From Haemonchus contortus (taxonomy: Eukaryota > Nematoda > Chromadorea > Rhabditida > Trichostrongylidae), in assembly GCA_000469685.2 (NCBI GenBank), contig LS997563.1, positions 2,438,781-2,502,780 on the forward strand: a stretch of DNA of 64,000 nucleotides. The letters are read 5' to 3'. The translations under genes were made by a program, and so were the position numbers. Below the pieces are notes generated by a model. The model made no database searches and was not told the DNA's origin. It worked only from the letters and a program-made list of their open reading frames with translations. This document shows, one piece after another, positions 31,900-43,751 of this stretch (its first letter is position 1; each line of letters opens with the position of its first letter).

Positions 31900-32780
31900 C
31901 TAATAAACACGAGCATCACAAACATCAGGAAAAGAAGAGAATCCGGCTAGTGCTGCAGCCATACGAAAGGTTTTGAAATAGCATTGTAACCAACATTATG
32001 CTTTCTAACTTACCCCCAACTAATCCATGAGAAGCCCTTGTATCGATGGCATATGTTGCAAGAAGGCTCGAATCGATAGAGGGACACTGATAAGCCCGTC
32101 GCTGGTCAATTCAATGAATCATCAAAGGTAAACGTCATGATTTGGCTGAATTCTATTTACTTTTGCTCTGATTAGGCGCTCACCTGCGACAATCGTACTC
32201 ATGAATTATCTCTGCTATGAACTAGTCAACCATTAACTGTAGGGGAGCAAACATCAGCCATATTCCGTAACTGCTTGATTTGGAGAGCTGTTCTGGCTCG
32301 ATCATTGTCTACTTTATCAATCTAGCGTTGTTCGAATCTTGAAGCGTTTCGGGCCATGCGGTCCAACCACCTTTGGGTTTTGGACCATATAATCCAACCA
32401 CCCTTGAGATTAGTCGGCCCTTCTGCTATCATTGTGAGGTTGCTGGTTGCTTCGAGTGTCTGTTCTGTAGCAACAGTGGTTGGAAACGTCCTGGCTCGTC
32501 CTGACATGAGTTTTCTTTCAAGCTCTTCAACCCTAAGCTATGGATGAATGTATGACCCGATGCAGTGAGAGGAGAACGCGTTTGCTACTGCACCTTTCAG
32601 AGAGGCAAGGATGTTAGATCAAGGAATTGCCTTGACCAGTATGTAGGTGCACAGAATGTGAAAAGGCATGGTCGTTAAGAGAATGTAATGGGAACAATGG
32701 TATGTCACCAGAGGATCTCACTTACAATTCTTGCTACTATAGCAGGTTGCATACTTTCCACCAAGCGGAGATGTTGAATC
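31900..32780. other. Upstream flank of GT14-B, no gene recognised
   Basis: 31910-32170 matches patches of 13065-13170 upstream of copy A (for example 'catgatttggctgaattct'). A 61-codon minus-strand frame (32507-32322; MSGRARTFPTTVATEQ) has no recognised family and no clear splice context. Confidence 0.4.
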
Positions 32781-32789
32781 GGCGCTATC

Positions 32790-33062
32790 ATCATTACATA
32801 CTCATGGCCACAAGTCCGAGTCCCGGATCGAAATCCGCCTAAACCAATCAAGCGTTCCATCCTCACAGGGTCGGTTTCTTGGTATCAAATTCGCCTGGGA
32901 GAATAAAAGCACTGTCTAGTACGTTGGCAAGCCGCACCGTAAGTCGTTGCATGGGTCACATGCGCATTCAGTACACCATTACGATTCTGAATGGAAGTCG
33001 AATGAGGGGACGCATCCCTGAGACAAGTTCGACTAACGCTCAAAGACTTCATCCGTTCCTTT
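32790..33062 (+). repeat. SINE copy, plus strand
   Basis: 'agtcccggatcgaaatcc' (changed B-box region), 'cctaaaccaatcaagcgttccatcc', 'gggtcggtttcttgg', 'agaataaaagcactgtctagtacgttgg', 'attacgattctgaatggaagtcg', 'gacgcatccctgagac'. Target duplications not found. Confidence 0.75.
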
Positions 33063-33219
33063 ACCATTCCACAACAGATAGAAGCCTCTAAAATCCTTAA
33101 TGAGCCAGTATTTCTCCATTAGGCATAGCAGCAACAGAATGGCACTGCTGAACTCTACAGGTAAAGCCCTTTTCCCTTTTTCTAGATACATGATTTTCTT
33201 TCAAAAGAAAATTAGTTAT

Positions 33220-33567
33220 CTAACTGATGTAAGCAATATCCCCTAATCTAATCTGCTGAAATAACCATAAAACAAAACGATTAGGGAGAAGATATTGGTT
33301 TTCGCTAATGATTCCGAGTTTAGCACGAGTCTGATTCTGATATCCGTGCAGATCCGTAGGAGCCTTGAAGAGGACATGATACTTTTGTGAGGTTTCATAT
33401 CTTGCAGCCGTTTTCATATTTCCAATTAAGGGGTTTCTGCAGTGCATTCCGCCGGAATGAAATCTGACACCATCTGCAACTAATATACAAATGCTTGCAG
33501 AACAACAGCACAGAAATTGTGCTAGTCTTGCAGAAATAATGGATCTTACCTCCTGAAAAAAAAGCAA
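33220..33567 (-). other. Long open frame, unrecognised
   Basis: 116 codons open on the minus strand following a tttttcag acceptor. Contains ADGVRFHSGGMHCRNPLIGN and LFKAPTDLHGYQNQTRAKLG. No family recognised and no partner exon identified. It could be an exon of an unmodelled gene or a piece of an unrecognised transposon. Coding status unproven. Confidence 0.25.
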
Positions 33568-34223
33568 CAGATAAAGCAGCCTCAGGGTCGGCAGAGTGAC
33601 AACGAGAATTCTTGGCCTTGCTGAGAAGGAGAGAAAGGTAGATGAGTAAATGGGTAGTAATTCGAATGGAATAGAAGACAGAAGGGCCGTTTAGTTAATG
33701 CTTACATATGTTGAGTACACAAAAGTGTTCAACGGACAAGAAGAATTTCGAGAATCGTTTTCATGCAAAACTGCTTTTTCAAAACAAAACCTCTTTACCT
33801 CGTTGTAAGTTACATCCCTGAAAGCACTCACAAAATGAGCTCCGAATAGCGCTTTGTTCGGAAGAAGTTAAGCCAAAGAAAATCAGTAGTAAGCGAATCG
33901 GCTCTCTGCTAACTAACAGCCGTTGGCAAGGCAACCTATAGTAGCATTTTGAGTCAGTTTAGATTCTATTGCTCGTTCTGATGCTCGATTTTTGCCATTT
34001 ACAATTGTTAACGTCGACGAGAGAGGTTCGCTAAGTAAAGCCTCTTTCAAGGAGCAAGACTCGTGGTAGTACTGTCAAGTCAAGTTCCTCTGGAGCTTTC
34101 CAAGGCCTTAAGAGGTCTTCGAGTGGTCATATTCTTTAAGGTTACTTTTTTCAGGATGCCTAGGCTCTTGGGATGGACTTTCAGAAGCTCTAAGTTTGCA
34201 GCTGTTCCGGGACGTGCAGTGAA

Positions 34224-34305
34224 CCTCTATGCTGCCTCAGGAGGACGAAGCTGGACAAAGCCGGTCGGCTTTGTGCAGCTTCATCCTCCTGAGACAACGC
34301 AGAGG
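34224..34305. repeat. About 40-bp inverted repeat (hairpin)
   Basis: Arms 34224-34262 and 34264-34305 pair with few mismatches (core 'ctcaggagga.gaagctg.acaaagcc') and essentially no loop. More GC-rich than its flanks. No element termini or target duplication identified. Confidence 0.85.
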
Positions 34306-35045
34306 TTTTGTGTGCTTTTCCTCAGTCCCATCATTTCCTTAAGCTTCCTTAAAACGTTATTTATACTGAATGCTGTTATTCGTCGATGTAAGGTCAAAGT
34401 TCAAGAAGGATTTCGGATTGTATAGGGTAATGAAACGAATTAAGAGCATGGTGCTCAATATACAGGTTGAAGGCACGTTTGAGAGTAAGCAAACGTCATT
34501 TTATGGGATCCCAAAAAATTTTTTTCAAGTCCACTACAGTTTTTGAAAGAGCATCAACAGCAGTTGCTACAGTAAAAACTAGCACTACACTTTCGAACGA
34601 AATTTGTAAGTACTTACCCATCTGCAGGTTATCAAAACAGCAGCAGAAAAAAGGCGAAGTTTCCATGTAAAGATCTCTTTCGTGGCGGTGATGAATCCCA
34701 CTACGAACGTTTCATGTTCGGATGAGTTGTGGCTGTGGTTGAATTATTCAAAATTTCCGCAACATATGGTGTAATTAAATTCTTATTATATTATAGAAAA
34801 ACGGTCTGTACATTGAAATCGACCAGAAAAGCAAAAATGCCCGTCCAAAATTTTTCATGACCAAGGAGTCAAGAAATTACTAACCATCTCGAAGAGATAA
34901 TCTGGACCCATTAGAATTTTTTTGGGTAATTACATCTATTGATCTGTAATTTTGCTGATGTTTGAAATTTGCTTGATTGAGCCACAGCGAACTCTCTGTG
35001 GCGCGTCCAAAAGTCTAGTGCATTATCCCAGTGGAAGCGCGATTT

Positions 35046-35255
35046 CTCACATATTGGACAAAGGATAATAGATAAAGTCGACTTCCATTCAGAATTTAGT
35101 CAACCGATGTACAAATCGAAGCTTCTATCCAGACGGGTCTGGTACCAACTCACGGACCACAGAAGGATGAAAGGCTTAGTTGGGCTAGGCGGATCTGAGC
35201 CGGATTCGAACCAGTGACCATGCGTGTGCGCCACTTGCCATTATACCGCTTCCAA
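35046..35255 (-). repeat. SINE copy, minus strand, 3' deleted
   Basis: 'gacttccattcagaattt', 'ccgatgtacaaatcg', 'ttctatccagacgggtctggtaccaactcac', 'ggcttagttgggctaggcgg', 'ggattcgaacc' (B box reversed, intact), 'ccattataccgcttcc'. An internal piece between the tail and 'gtcaaccgatg' is missing. Confidence 0.8.
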
Positions 35256-35449
35256 TACTAAGGTAGCTATAGTGCGTTGCATATGTCCACAGCGATTATT
35301 TTGTGTGGCTAGTTAGAGACCAATAATGGAAGTGATACTTCATAGTGAAGATCTGAGTATTCTGAGAAAATAAACCCCTTAAAAGTAGTGAAATGAAGGA
35401 TTAGACAAGAATGTGACGGCAAAAGTCACATAGAAGGAGAAATTTGACG

Positions 35450-35690
35450 AGCTGTCCAAATGTGGTGTGCCATTGCTTACACCTGGTACAGTAAGCTGCA
35501 TACCCTCTACACCACAGCCGCCATAAGAACTCCTCCTCTTAAGGGTGCCGGTTTTTAATGTCCTTATAACGCCCTATCTAGCAACGATACCCGACAGTGT
35601 CCTTTGCACTATCTTTATCCCGACAAATCTAATCTTACAATAAATTAAGAAATTATTTTGATCTTGATTTGCGCCTTTTGCCAGCCATTG
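35450..35690 (+). repeat. Dispersed repeat family D, copy 3
   Basis: 'gtgccattgcttacacctggtacagtaagctgc' then 'gtccttataacgccctatctagcaacgatacccgacagtgtcc'. Sits in the same flank position relative to GT14-B as copy 1 does to GT14-A, so both descend from one insertion before duplication. Confidence 0.7.
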
Positions 35691-36249
35691 CCTTAGCCGA
35701 TAGTTCGGATCATGCTATAGTGAGACACAGTTCGAGAAAAGGATTTCTCAAAAGAGCGTGGTGCAGTAGGAACGAAATTGTCGCGTCGGGGCGAGAGACG
35801 TCGCGCGCGAAGGAATACAGCAGAATGCAGCGGCAAATAAGAAATTCAGGAACAAAAGAACTAACAGTAGAATTATGCCATAAGTAATAATCGCATAGCG
35901 ATTGAGCTGTATGAACAACGCTGGAACTGTTATATCGAGGCGAATGGTCCGCGACAGCCGCGTGCGGCGGATCGATTACATAATACCGTTCCCACTGCCC
36001 ATCTCCCTTTCTCAAAATGAGGAAATGTGAGTTCATGAAAAATTCGTCCTGATGAAATTTTATTTTTTAATTTTTTTTCCGAAGCTCAACGAATAACCAT
36101 AGAATAGTGCAGTTTTAACGAGTCGTAAAATACGGGTTTCATCACAACAATTTAAACAACGAATTATGATTGGGTTCAAGCCAACGAAGCTTTTTTGAAG
36201 GGGTAGAAGGTCGTCTGCAAAGAGAATAAGCTGAAAAGCGACTGTAAAA

Positions 36250-37900
36250 GAAAAGTTTCATTGCACTGCAACACCGATCCAGTTCGTCTATCGTTGGACA
36301 AGGACATCAACAACAGATTGACTGTAGATAACTTGACGTGCACTTTTTCTTACCCTTCTCGCACGCGTTAAACTTGCGCTATCGCAAGGTTTGCGGACAT
36401 TTCTCAAGGTTCAAGGTTTTTTAACTCCTATCGAAACCACCATCAGTCTCGGTCATCACTTCAATGAACATCTTGCCGCTTTTTTAGACTCCGCGGTTGA
36501 CACCTTTCCCGGGTTTGAGGGACTAATACTTCCAGTACAGGATAAACTCCTTTTTGGGGTGACACATAGACACGGAGTTCGCTTTCGTGATTCTGCTGGA
36601 GTGATAGCGTTCAGTATCGTGATGCATTCTGGGCCACACCCCTATCCTGCAGAGTTTGCTACTTGGAGTCATGGAACACCATGAATACTGTAGGTATCAC
36701 AATGATGATAGAGAGTAAAGAAAAATCATCGCTTTTCTTCCCTGTTCTTTATGAACGACCATTGCGATGTCGTCAGTGCAAAGAATGATCTTTGGTACCA
36801 CATTATGACTTCCTACATCTTAAAACCTAGACTTATACATAGATAATAGAGAAAAAAGGACTCTTTTTTCGTCATTGTTGGAACTCGAACGTAATAGCCT
36901 CATCCTCACTTACTTCATCTTCCCGATTGCCAACAAGTCTTACCTTTTGTCCGAGGTCCGAATGGATCAGCCCTTGCTCACAAAAAGCTAACACTCTTTT
37001 TCAAATCCTCTATCAAGATTTCTTGTGCATTGTAACGCCTAAATCCGTTCCGTTTCCATTCGGCTAGAAACGAACTAGTCTGCCTATCAACCTCCACCTT
37101 CACAGGCAACTTGGGCTTCGCTGTCTACCATAGGCCACGCTGTTTTGATCAATGTATGTATGTATTCTGGTCGCAGTGGAGTTACCTATTCGCACCATCC
37201 TCTCTAGCCCCAACTTCTTTAGCGTAAACCTGACGTCATAAGGGCTGAATATTTTGCCCTTCATCCGGTCACCATACTCTGGGGATCATCCTATAAGCGA
37301 TATTTTCTCAAGAGACCCGGGTTGAATAAGTTTCTTCGGCCGATGTCGTCCATCCCGTGATGCCCTCACATATTGAATTAGGGACGTTTTGCCCGCAGCT
37401 GCTTGTAAGCATTATGATTGTGCGTGGAATCCTCCATCAGCAGCCCTGATGACGAAGACATAATACGTGTACGTGCTGACCGCAATTGTGTTAGTTTTGC
37501 AGGCAGGCCTTAAAGTCACGCAGGAATTGAGTTCTCTATCTTTCGAGTACAGTTACTACCGCTCCCTACCAATTTCATCCCCTTACTTGGGAACGGCTTG
37601 ATGTGAAATAGGCTCATATTCACCAAACGCTTTCCAATGAACGATTGAGTGATTGCTATTGGATAACAAAAAAGAGCGACTAATTTATGGAGAAAGGGTT
37701 CAGTTATGCTTTACTATCGTCCACTATTCGCTCATGCTTTGCTATCGTCCACGACGTTACTGCAAAAGATTTCTTGAGGAGAAAGGCCACAGCGCTGATG
37801 TGATCTTTCTCATCAATGACGAGATCTGCGAATTCAAAAAAATGTTTGTTCGAAACGCATATTTACCTAACACGTCATAGGTTTAAAGTAGGACTGCGCT
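36250..37900. other. Conserved block in GT14-B flank, partner of 15880-17960
   Basis: Colinear with the copy A flank, with indels. It marks the distal end of the duplicated unit (similarity fades near 37.9 kb). A 97-codon plus-strand frame (36391-36684) is not preserved in the other copy, so it is probably not coding. Confidence 0.5.
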
Positions 37901-39900
37901 GCAGGTGATTATTGAACAGACTCTGGACTCTATGTGCATTCCTGAGAGAAGGGGTGATTACTCTCGACTCCTTTATAACAGTAGCATTCACTTGATAGAA
38001 TAATGGAGTGTTTTCTATCGCAATTATAGAAATCCAGTTCAAATACTTCCAATGCTGGGCTTGCACCCCCCTCCCCCCGAGTGCCCTAAGAGCGACCACC
38101 GCAATGTCAAGGCGGAGCAAGGTCAGCCGATACAATTGCTGAACATCAAAATATTGTATCAGAGAAAGTAGCAGCCGCTCTATAGAAAGATGATAAGAAA
38201 TGAAATATTTTTGGCTCTCGAATACTTTTTAAGTTTTTTTCCCCTTGTGTTTTTTATGTACGAATTCCGAAATTGCAGTGCCAATCAAGCAACTTTTCCT
38301 CACCAAATCTTTGGTATTACGGCAAGTTCGATGGAGCTTAGGTGAAAAATGTTCCAAGGTCTGAACTTTCCTCTGCAACAATGTTATAAACTAGATTGAA
38401 TGGGCATAAAATTAGAATTGACGGTGAAAGACCTGGCATACTGTATCGTCCCATAGTGCGCCTGTTTTCCACACCTTCTTTCAGAAACATCTATGCTACT
38501 GCTTCGTTCAGAGCTGCATAGTCCACCAGACTTCATGTTCCACTGAACCCACGAAAGAACTGGGGTACTTATCAAATTGACCAACGGAAACTTGCACTAA
38601 GCATTCTGCTCAATACCGTTGTCATTTCAATAACCAAAAAACGTTCCCGAAAAAGCCCCGAAGGGTTTTCATGCAATTCTATTCAGGCACCCTCATACTG
38701 CACTGACAGCAAGAGAATTTCCGAACCAGACAAAGACTTTTTCGGGAAATGCTTTGAGCACTGTACCGGACATAAAAATGAGACACTGCTAAAAATTCCC
38801 TGAAAAGAAGGGCCAGAATTGATGCCACTTGAATAATTCGTCTAGTATGCGCCATGCATGCGACCCCATTTCCAAATTCTGATGAGCATTCTGAATAAAG
38901 AGTTTTTACAGCGATGGCTGACGGTAGTCATATTTCTCTTCGTTTCAAGAAAAGTCAACTCCAACCAATTGACAAGTTGCTATTTTTAGTTTTCGCAGAA
39001 CTTTCAGATCTAAGAATTCGGGATTTCAATTCGATGAGGTTTGCATTCTGACTCTTCTGGTTTTTTTCCCATTGAGTTAGCAAACCGGTTTTTCTATTCA
39101 ACACGAAAAGTGAGGTAAAAGGAAGAGTGCAAGAGATTAGTCTTTAATTCGTCGAACTTGAGAACCGTAGGTATTTCGAAACGGCTGATCCCGTATCGCA
39201 TGATTTATGCATTACAGTGGTCTGGGCAATTTTCCGATGAATCATCGATAATTGTAACATTGTTGAACTATAAAGTATTATACTGAATGGCGAATAATTT
39301 GTCGGAGAAAGCCATCTGGTTTCATATAGCATAAGTAAACAACAATGTTTCTTAATTACACATCTGCGACTCAGCTTCTGACTCAGATTTCAAAGCATTT
39401 TCGTTAGTTGTACTTTAACTGTAACAGGAAAGTATAGATCGTATATTAAGTAGCAACTGAAGGAAATGGCCAAAATCGTACCAAAATACCTGGCTACAAA
39501 AAACCTGTTACAAAAAAAATGCTCGGAAAGCGATGCGAACTAGTATAGTACAAAGGTTGGAGCGGTTGGGCAGGTGTAGAAGTAATACATACACAGCCGC
39601 GAATACATATTTCACTTCTCAGCATTTTCCTGTAGTCTTAGCCGTTTTTTCTCCAGTTCAATACTCTGATGTTTGATAATCCTAGCAGCGGAATTCTGTA
39701 ATTTCCAAGAATTCTAAGTTCAAAACTTCGAGCAATTTGATGCGGTGTGATACGCTCCTGTTTCTGACAACCGGTTAGCTTTGAAACGTTTGGACAAACT
39801 CAAAAAAATGCTGTTTAGCGATCAGAATTGAGCAAATTACGGCATATTGTTGTAATTGCGTGTAAAAGACCGATTTGTTTGAAGAGCAATAAACTGATGC
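37901..39900. other. No gene seen
   Basis: AT-rich single-copy-looking DNA after the end of the duplicated unit. Only short open frames, no recognised domain, tRNA or clear repeat. Confidence 0.45.
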
Positions 39901-39977
39901 CTTCTGGCGTATGTGTAGCACTAAAAAGCGACTACAGCGCAAAGAGTCTCTATGGGAGGATCTTCTTTCATGGAACT

Positions 39978-40330
39978 CTAACAAGGATGCGCTCTGATTA
40001 CCTGCTTTTTCGATGACCTCGACGCCCTTTCAAAGGTTGCAGCCTGCAGCATACTCAAACTCATTCCTATGCCAGCTTTTTTAACATCAGAAGGAGCATC
40101 GGCATCATTTGATAGTTCAGTGAAAATCCAAAGATTGGAACTTCGCCTGAAATTTGATCTTTGCTCATGTGCATGATAACTACGCACGTTATGAATCACA
40201 AGGTCCAACTGAAACCAAGCAAGAATACAAAACATTCCTGTATGAGTTCCAGCCGTTTCTGGAATTTTTTCATCGGTGATGATTAAACCAGCTGCAATGG
40301 AATACGTCCACAGCTAAATTTTGTTGCATA
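39978..40330 (-). other. Possible exon of an unrecognised minus-strand gene
   Basis: The minus strand stays open for about 110 codons, from an attgcag acceptor near 40294 through GLIITDEKIPETAGTHTG, WFQLDLVIHNVRS and SNDADAPSDVKKAGIGMSLS to KKQVIRAHPC and a stop at 39978. Composition looks protein-like, but I recognise no family. It could be the last exon of a gene whose earlier exons lie among the open frames at 42.0-43.7 kb. Confidence 0.3.
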
Positions 40331-40673
40331 ATTTGAACAAGCGCAGAAAAAAAAATGCAAAGAGCAGGGCAAACAAAGCAAAAAAAAACAAAGGAAAGGT
40401 GGGTTAGCTAAGCTGGAGTGGTACTTGTGAGTTTTCGCGTCTAACAACCTTTACGTTGGTCATGTGTAGAGAGCTCAACACAGGTATTCCTTTCCTCCTT
40501 CGAACACGAAGCCTTCGGCCTAACTCTTAACCTATTACAGTGAATCGTAAGCGATCTCATTCGTTACCTCAAAATAGAAGAATGGTAAAAATAAGTCAAA
40601 AGAAGTTAGGCTGTTCGCCTGAGGCCTTATCTGGCAGGGTAGGGTCAAATACTAAAACATGATCAGAACTAAC

Positions 40674-40795
40674 TTTGCACTTTTGGTTCAAATTCAAACA
40701 GCTGCAAATACAGCTTGTTACAGTAAGTTGCCTGCGAGCAACTTACTGTAACAAGCTGTATTTGCAGCTGTTTGAATTTGTACCAAAAGTGCAAA
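40674..40795. repeat. 58-bp near-perfect hairpin
   Basis: Arms 40674-40731 and 40738-40795 are inverted copies with one mismatch in 58, separated by a 6-base loop (ctgcga). The left arm begins tttgcacttttggttcaaat. A motif inside the arms (cttgttacagtaagttgc) resembles 'gg.tacagtaagctgc' of repeat family D, which continues directly to the right. Confidence 0.97.
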
Positions 40796-40799
40796 AGTA

Positions 40800-41020
40800 T
40801 GTTTCGGTGAGAAAGTCTCATTTTGTGCAGCCTTTACAGCGCCGAAAGAACTCGTCCGCTTTCAGGTGTGTACGTCAGCAAAGCCAGCTCTGGTTTCCTT
40901 ACAACGCCCTATTTATACCGTTTTTTGACGAAACAGCCCTCTTTTGCTATCCTTGGGGGTGGCGAGTTTCTTCCAAGGAAAACTTTCAGAAACCAATTTT
41001 GTCGTAATCTGTGGCTTTGA
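40800..41020 (+). repeat. Dispersed repeat family D, copy 4
   Basis: 'gtgcagcctttacagcgccgaaagaactcgtccg', 'ccttacaacgccctatttataccg', 'tgctatccttgg'. Attached to the hairpin at 40674-40795. Confidence 0.65.
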
Positions 41021-42027
41021 ACAGACAAAGGCTGTGTAGAGTTGTGAAAAACTTTGAGATGTGAAATGCAGATAGGCATATGAAGGCCGAAGCTTCAAAG
41101 AACTTTGGAAGTGTTGCAATTATGCCTATCTAAGGTCCATCAAGATAATTTTTACGAATACACACGATCGTAGTGGGAGACGTACCCCCTCCCGAGGGAT
41201 GTTCAAACGGATTGAAACGACAACGATTTTGCTCATCCGTCAAAGCAACTATGCACAATGCGTTAAGCTGAGACGTTTGCTCAATCTACAGCTCTATTCC
41301 ATCCCTGCACTTCATCGCCAATGAAAATGAAAACAAAGGGCCAGAATCAAAACATTCATGAAGTTGATAATTTTGGTTGTTTATGCCGCCGGCCTTGATC
41401 GATTCGAACGAGAAATCCAGTCGAAAAAGTAAATCTCCAGGGCTAGTAAAGCATTCTAGGTAAAGATAAGCCCTTTTTGCTTCGCTGTTCGCCGATTTGA
41501 CTGCTGTGCTACATGATTCAAGTCAAGCCTATGCTATATTACCGTAGGCGTGCGAAGACTCTTTGACTGAAAGAAATTTTCCCAGTCGATCATTGATCTT
41601 TGACGGGTCCTATATAAATAGACTGAATGAAGGTTTTTCTCTAAGGATGATTCATCACACAAAGGGCGAAGTGAGAATGTTATCGAAACGTTTTTCTAAT
41701 GAATCAGTTTGTGTTTCTCTGCGCGCAGCTGTTGCATCGTCTGTCTGTTCGCCCATAAAAGCGACAATCGTAACCCGTCCCCGATCATTGTCTACTCCCA
41801 TGTGTATCAGCCACCGAACGTCTGATATCCAGGCAATTATTCATCGCCAGTAACATTTCTACGTACGACACACTGACACATTCGCACACTCCAATCTAAT
41901 CTTTACGGATTTGATTTATGTAGTTCAAACTAGGGCAAGTCGATCCATATGATGAGTTGAAGTAGGGTGAATCGTCTCTGGAACGGAATCTATGGCCTCT
42001 AATCATATCATGGGGAAGTCGGAACCT

Positions 42028-43659
42028 TTACTTTACTAGTAAATGCGGGCTTATCTTCGATTTGATCAGCGGTGGCGTTTCAGTGTAGTTACTGCGCATC
42101 ATGACCCACTCAATTCTCCAATCTTTTTGCTTTGAACAGGTTCCATCTGTACCCGCTCGTCTTTCCCAATTCTTCTTTGAACGCCCATCAATAACTTCTC
42201 TTCTAACTTTCTTACAGAACTCCATTACTACGTAATCTACGGGAAAGGGGAATCGTGTAGCTGTCCCGTCTCGTAAGTATTGCAAAGGATTTTGATCGGT
42301 TTATGTCTATTCCATCACTTCAACGGTCGGCGTATAGACTATAATCCAACTTCCTCGCATCGCTTCACTTACACGACCGATTCACTACACTCCAATTCGT
42401 GCGAATCTGCCCCTTGATAGCGACACCGCCCGCACATCGCGACCACGGCCACGGTCGCCGCCCCCATTCTGGCTCTCAATTCCGGCCCCATCTCTCCACC
42501 TTCTACTAGCCCATCCCTCCCCTTGTCCCTCAGTCGTACCAGATCGACCCTCGTTATTCGCTGACTCCCCTTCCCATCTGAACAGCCGCTATAAACATGC
42601 CAGTTACAACTTGTCTTGATGCCTTTTTCTTTTATTTCTAACTTCCTTCAATCTAAAAATACAAGCTATTCATCACCGTTCCTTGGAAAAAAGCTTGGTG
42701 GATTGAGAATACGCATCTATACATTAAGTTACATTTGTTATCGTGAAGGGACAAGTGGGAGGTTGTGAATGATCCGGCCAAAGATCGACGTCAACAGACG
42801 GTATAGTAGATCCTGGCGGAGGGATTTGATGGGAATTGGCACGTCATGAGCTCATAACTCTAAATTCCATGGTCTATAATCGCTCTGTCTGTTTGATTTT
42901 AGAGCTATTCCTTACACTAGTATGCTTGTGATACTGAGCGTTTAAGATCCGACAGAAAAATCGCTGTTTGCATGCAGAAATTGGCTGTCATTCTCTACAC
43001 ATTCCTCATTTAATTGGCTATACTTGTTTTTGTACAAATACCACATTCCGTCGCTAGGTATAAACTGTTATTTCTTGGCCTATTGAGCTCATTGTCTTGA
43101 AATTGGCTACTCTTGATGGGAATGGTTGGATCGGAGTGATCTATCAACTTGTTATCTATCACGAGTTGTCCCCCTTTCTTGGAAGTATTTTTCTTGTTGA
43201 CATCTGAACCCATACGTTAGTAGCTCCACCATCCAGCCGGGAATGGTGAGCGGGAGCCTCAGCCTCTGACTGCATCGATAAGATTCACATAGCAGACTTG
43301 TAGTGATTTTCTCCGTCGGAATGGCTGTGTAAGAAATGAATGTGGTCATGAATCAACCGTCTCGCTTTCCCGTTTCCCGTCTTTCCATTCCCCCTATCCT
43401 TTCCCATTAGGATGAAAGACTTTGATTGCTGCTTTTTGCAATCCTATTCTCTTCACGAAACAGCTCGTTTCACTTACTTCACACTTATTAGAGTACAGCC
43501 AGGAAATATGTTTATTCGAACTCTCATATCATCAGAGATCTCACTTTCATGTTGAAATCGCCGTCTGCAAAAAATTATCCCCAAAGGACAATGTTTTTCA
43601 CGGATGTTCCCGGACAACCGGTCGAAGATAATGGTGTTTTTGCATTTCTCTGCCCACAC
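42028..43659 (-). other. Cluster of open frames on the minus strand, unassigned
   Basis: Four stretches look more protein-like than their surroundings: about 43659-43474, 43213-43010 (NKKNTSKKGGQLVIDNK), a GC-rich arginine/glycine stretch at about 42590-42390, and 42285-42028 (VRREVIDGRSKKNWERRAGT). No family was recognised, and no consistent set of splice phases could be built. They may be exons of one divergent gene or chance frames. Confidence 0.2.
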
Positions 43660-43741
43660 TTATCACATGCCCGTTCGACTTTGTTAAGTCTCGTCTCATA
43701 TCAACGATTTGTTCCTTTTCTTTAGTGATTCCTAATGCATT

Positions 43742-43751
43742 TTATTCTCAG
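43742..43751 (+). promoter_or_regulatory. Probable spliced-leader acceptor of the protease inhibitor gene
   Basis: ttattctcag lies immediately before the start codon, a strong nematode 3' splice site with no coding exon evident upstream. This fits SL trans-splicing with almost no 5' UTR, but a conventional 5' UTR intron is possible. Confidence 0.55.

Noticed and set aside
32322..32507. Start of a retrotransposon gag-like protein (MSGRART...)
   Set aside because: Only 61 codons, no zinc knuckle or following pol frame.
43010..43213. Possible RNA-binding or KH exon upstream of the inhibitor gene on the minus strand
   Set aside because: The frame is open, but it has no GxxG loop, no family match and no consistent splice partners. 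Kept only as part of the low-confidence cluster.
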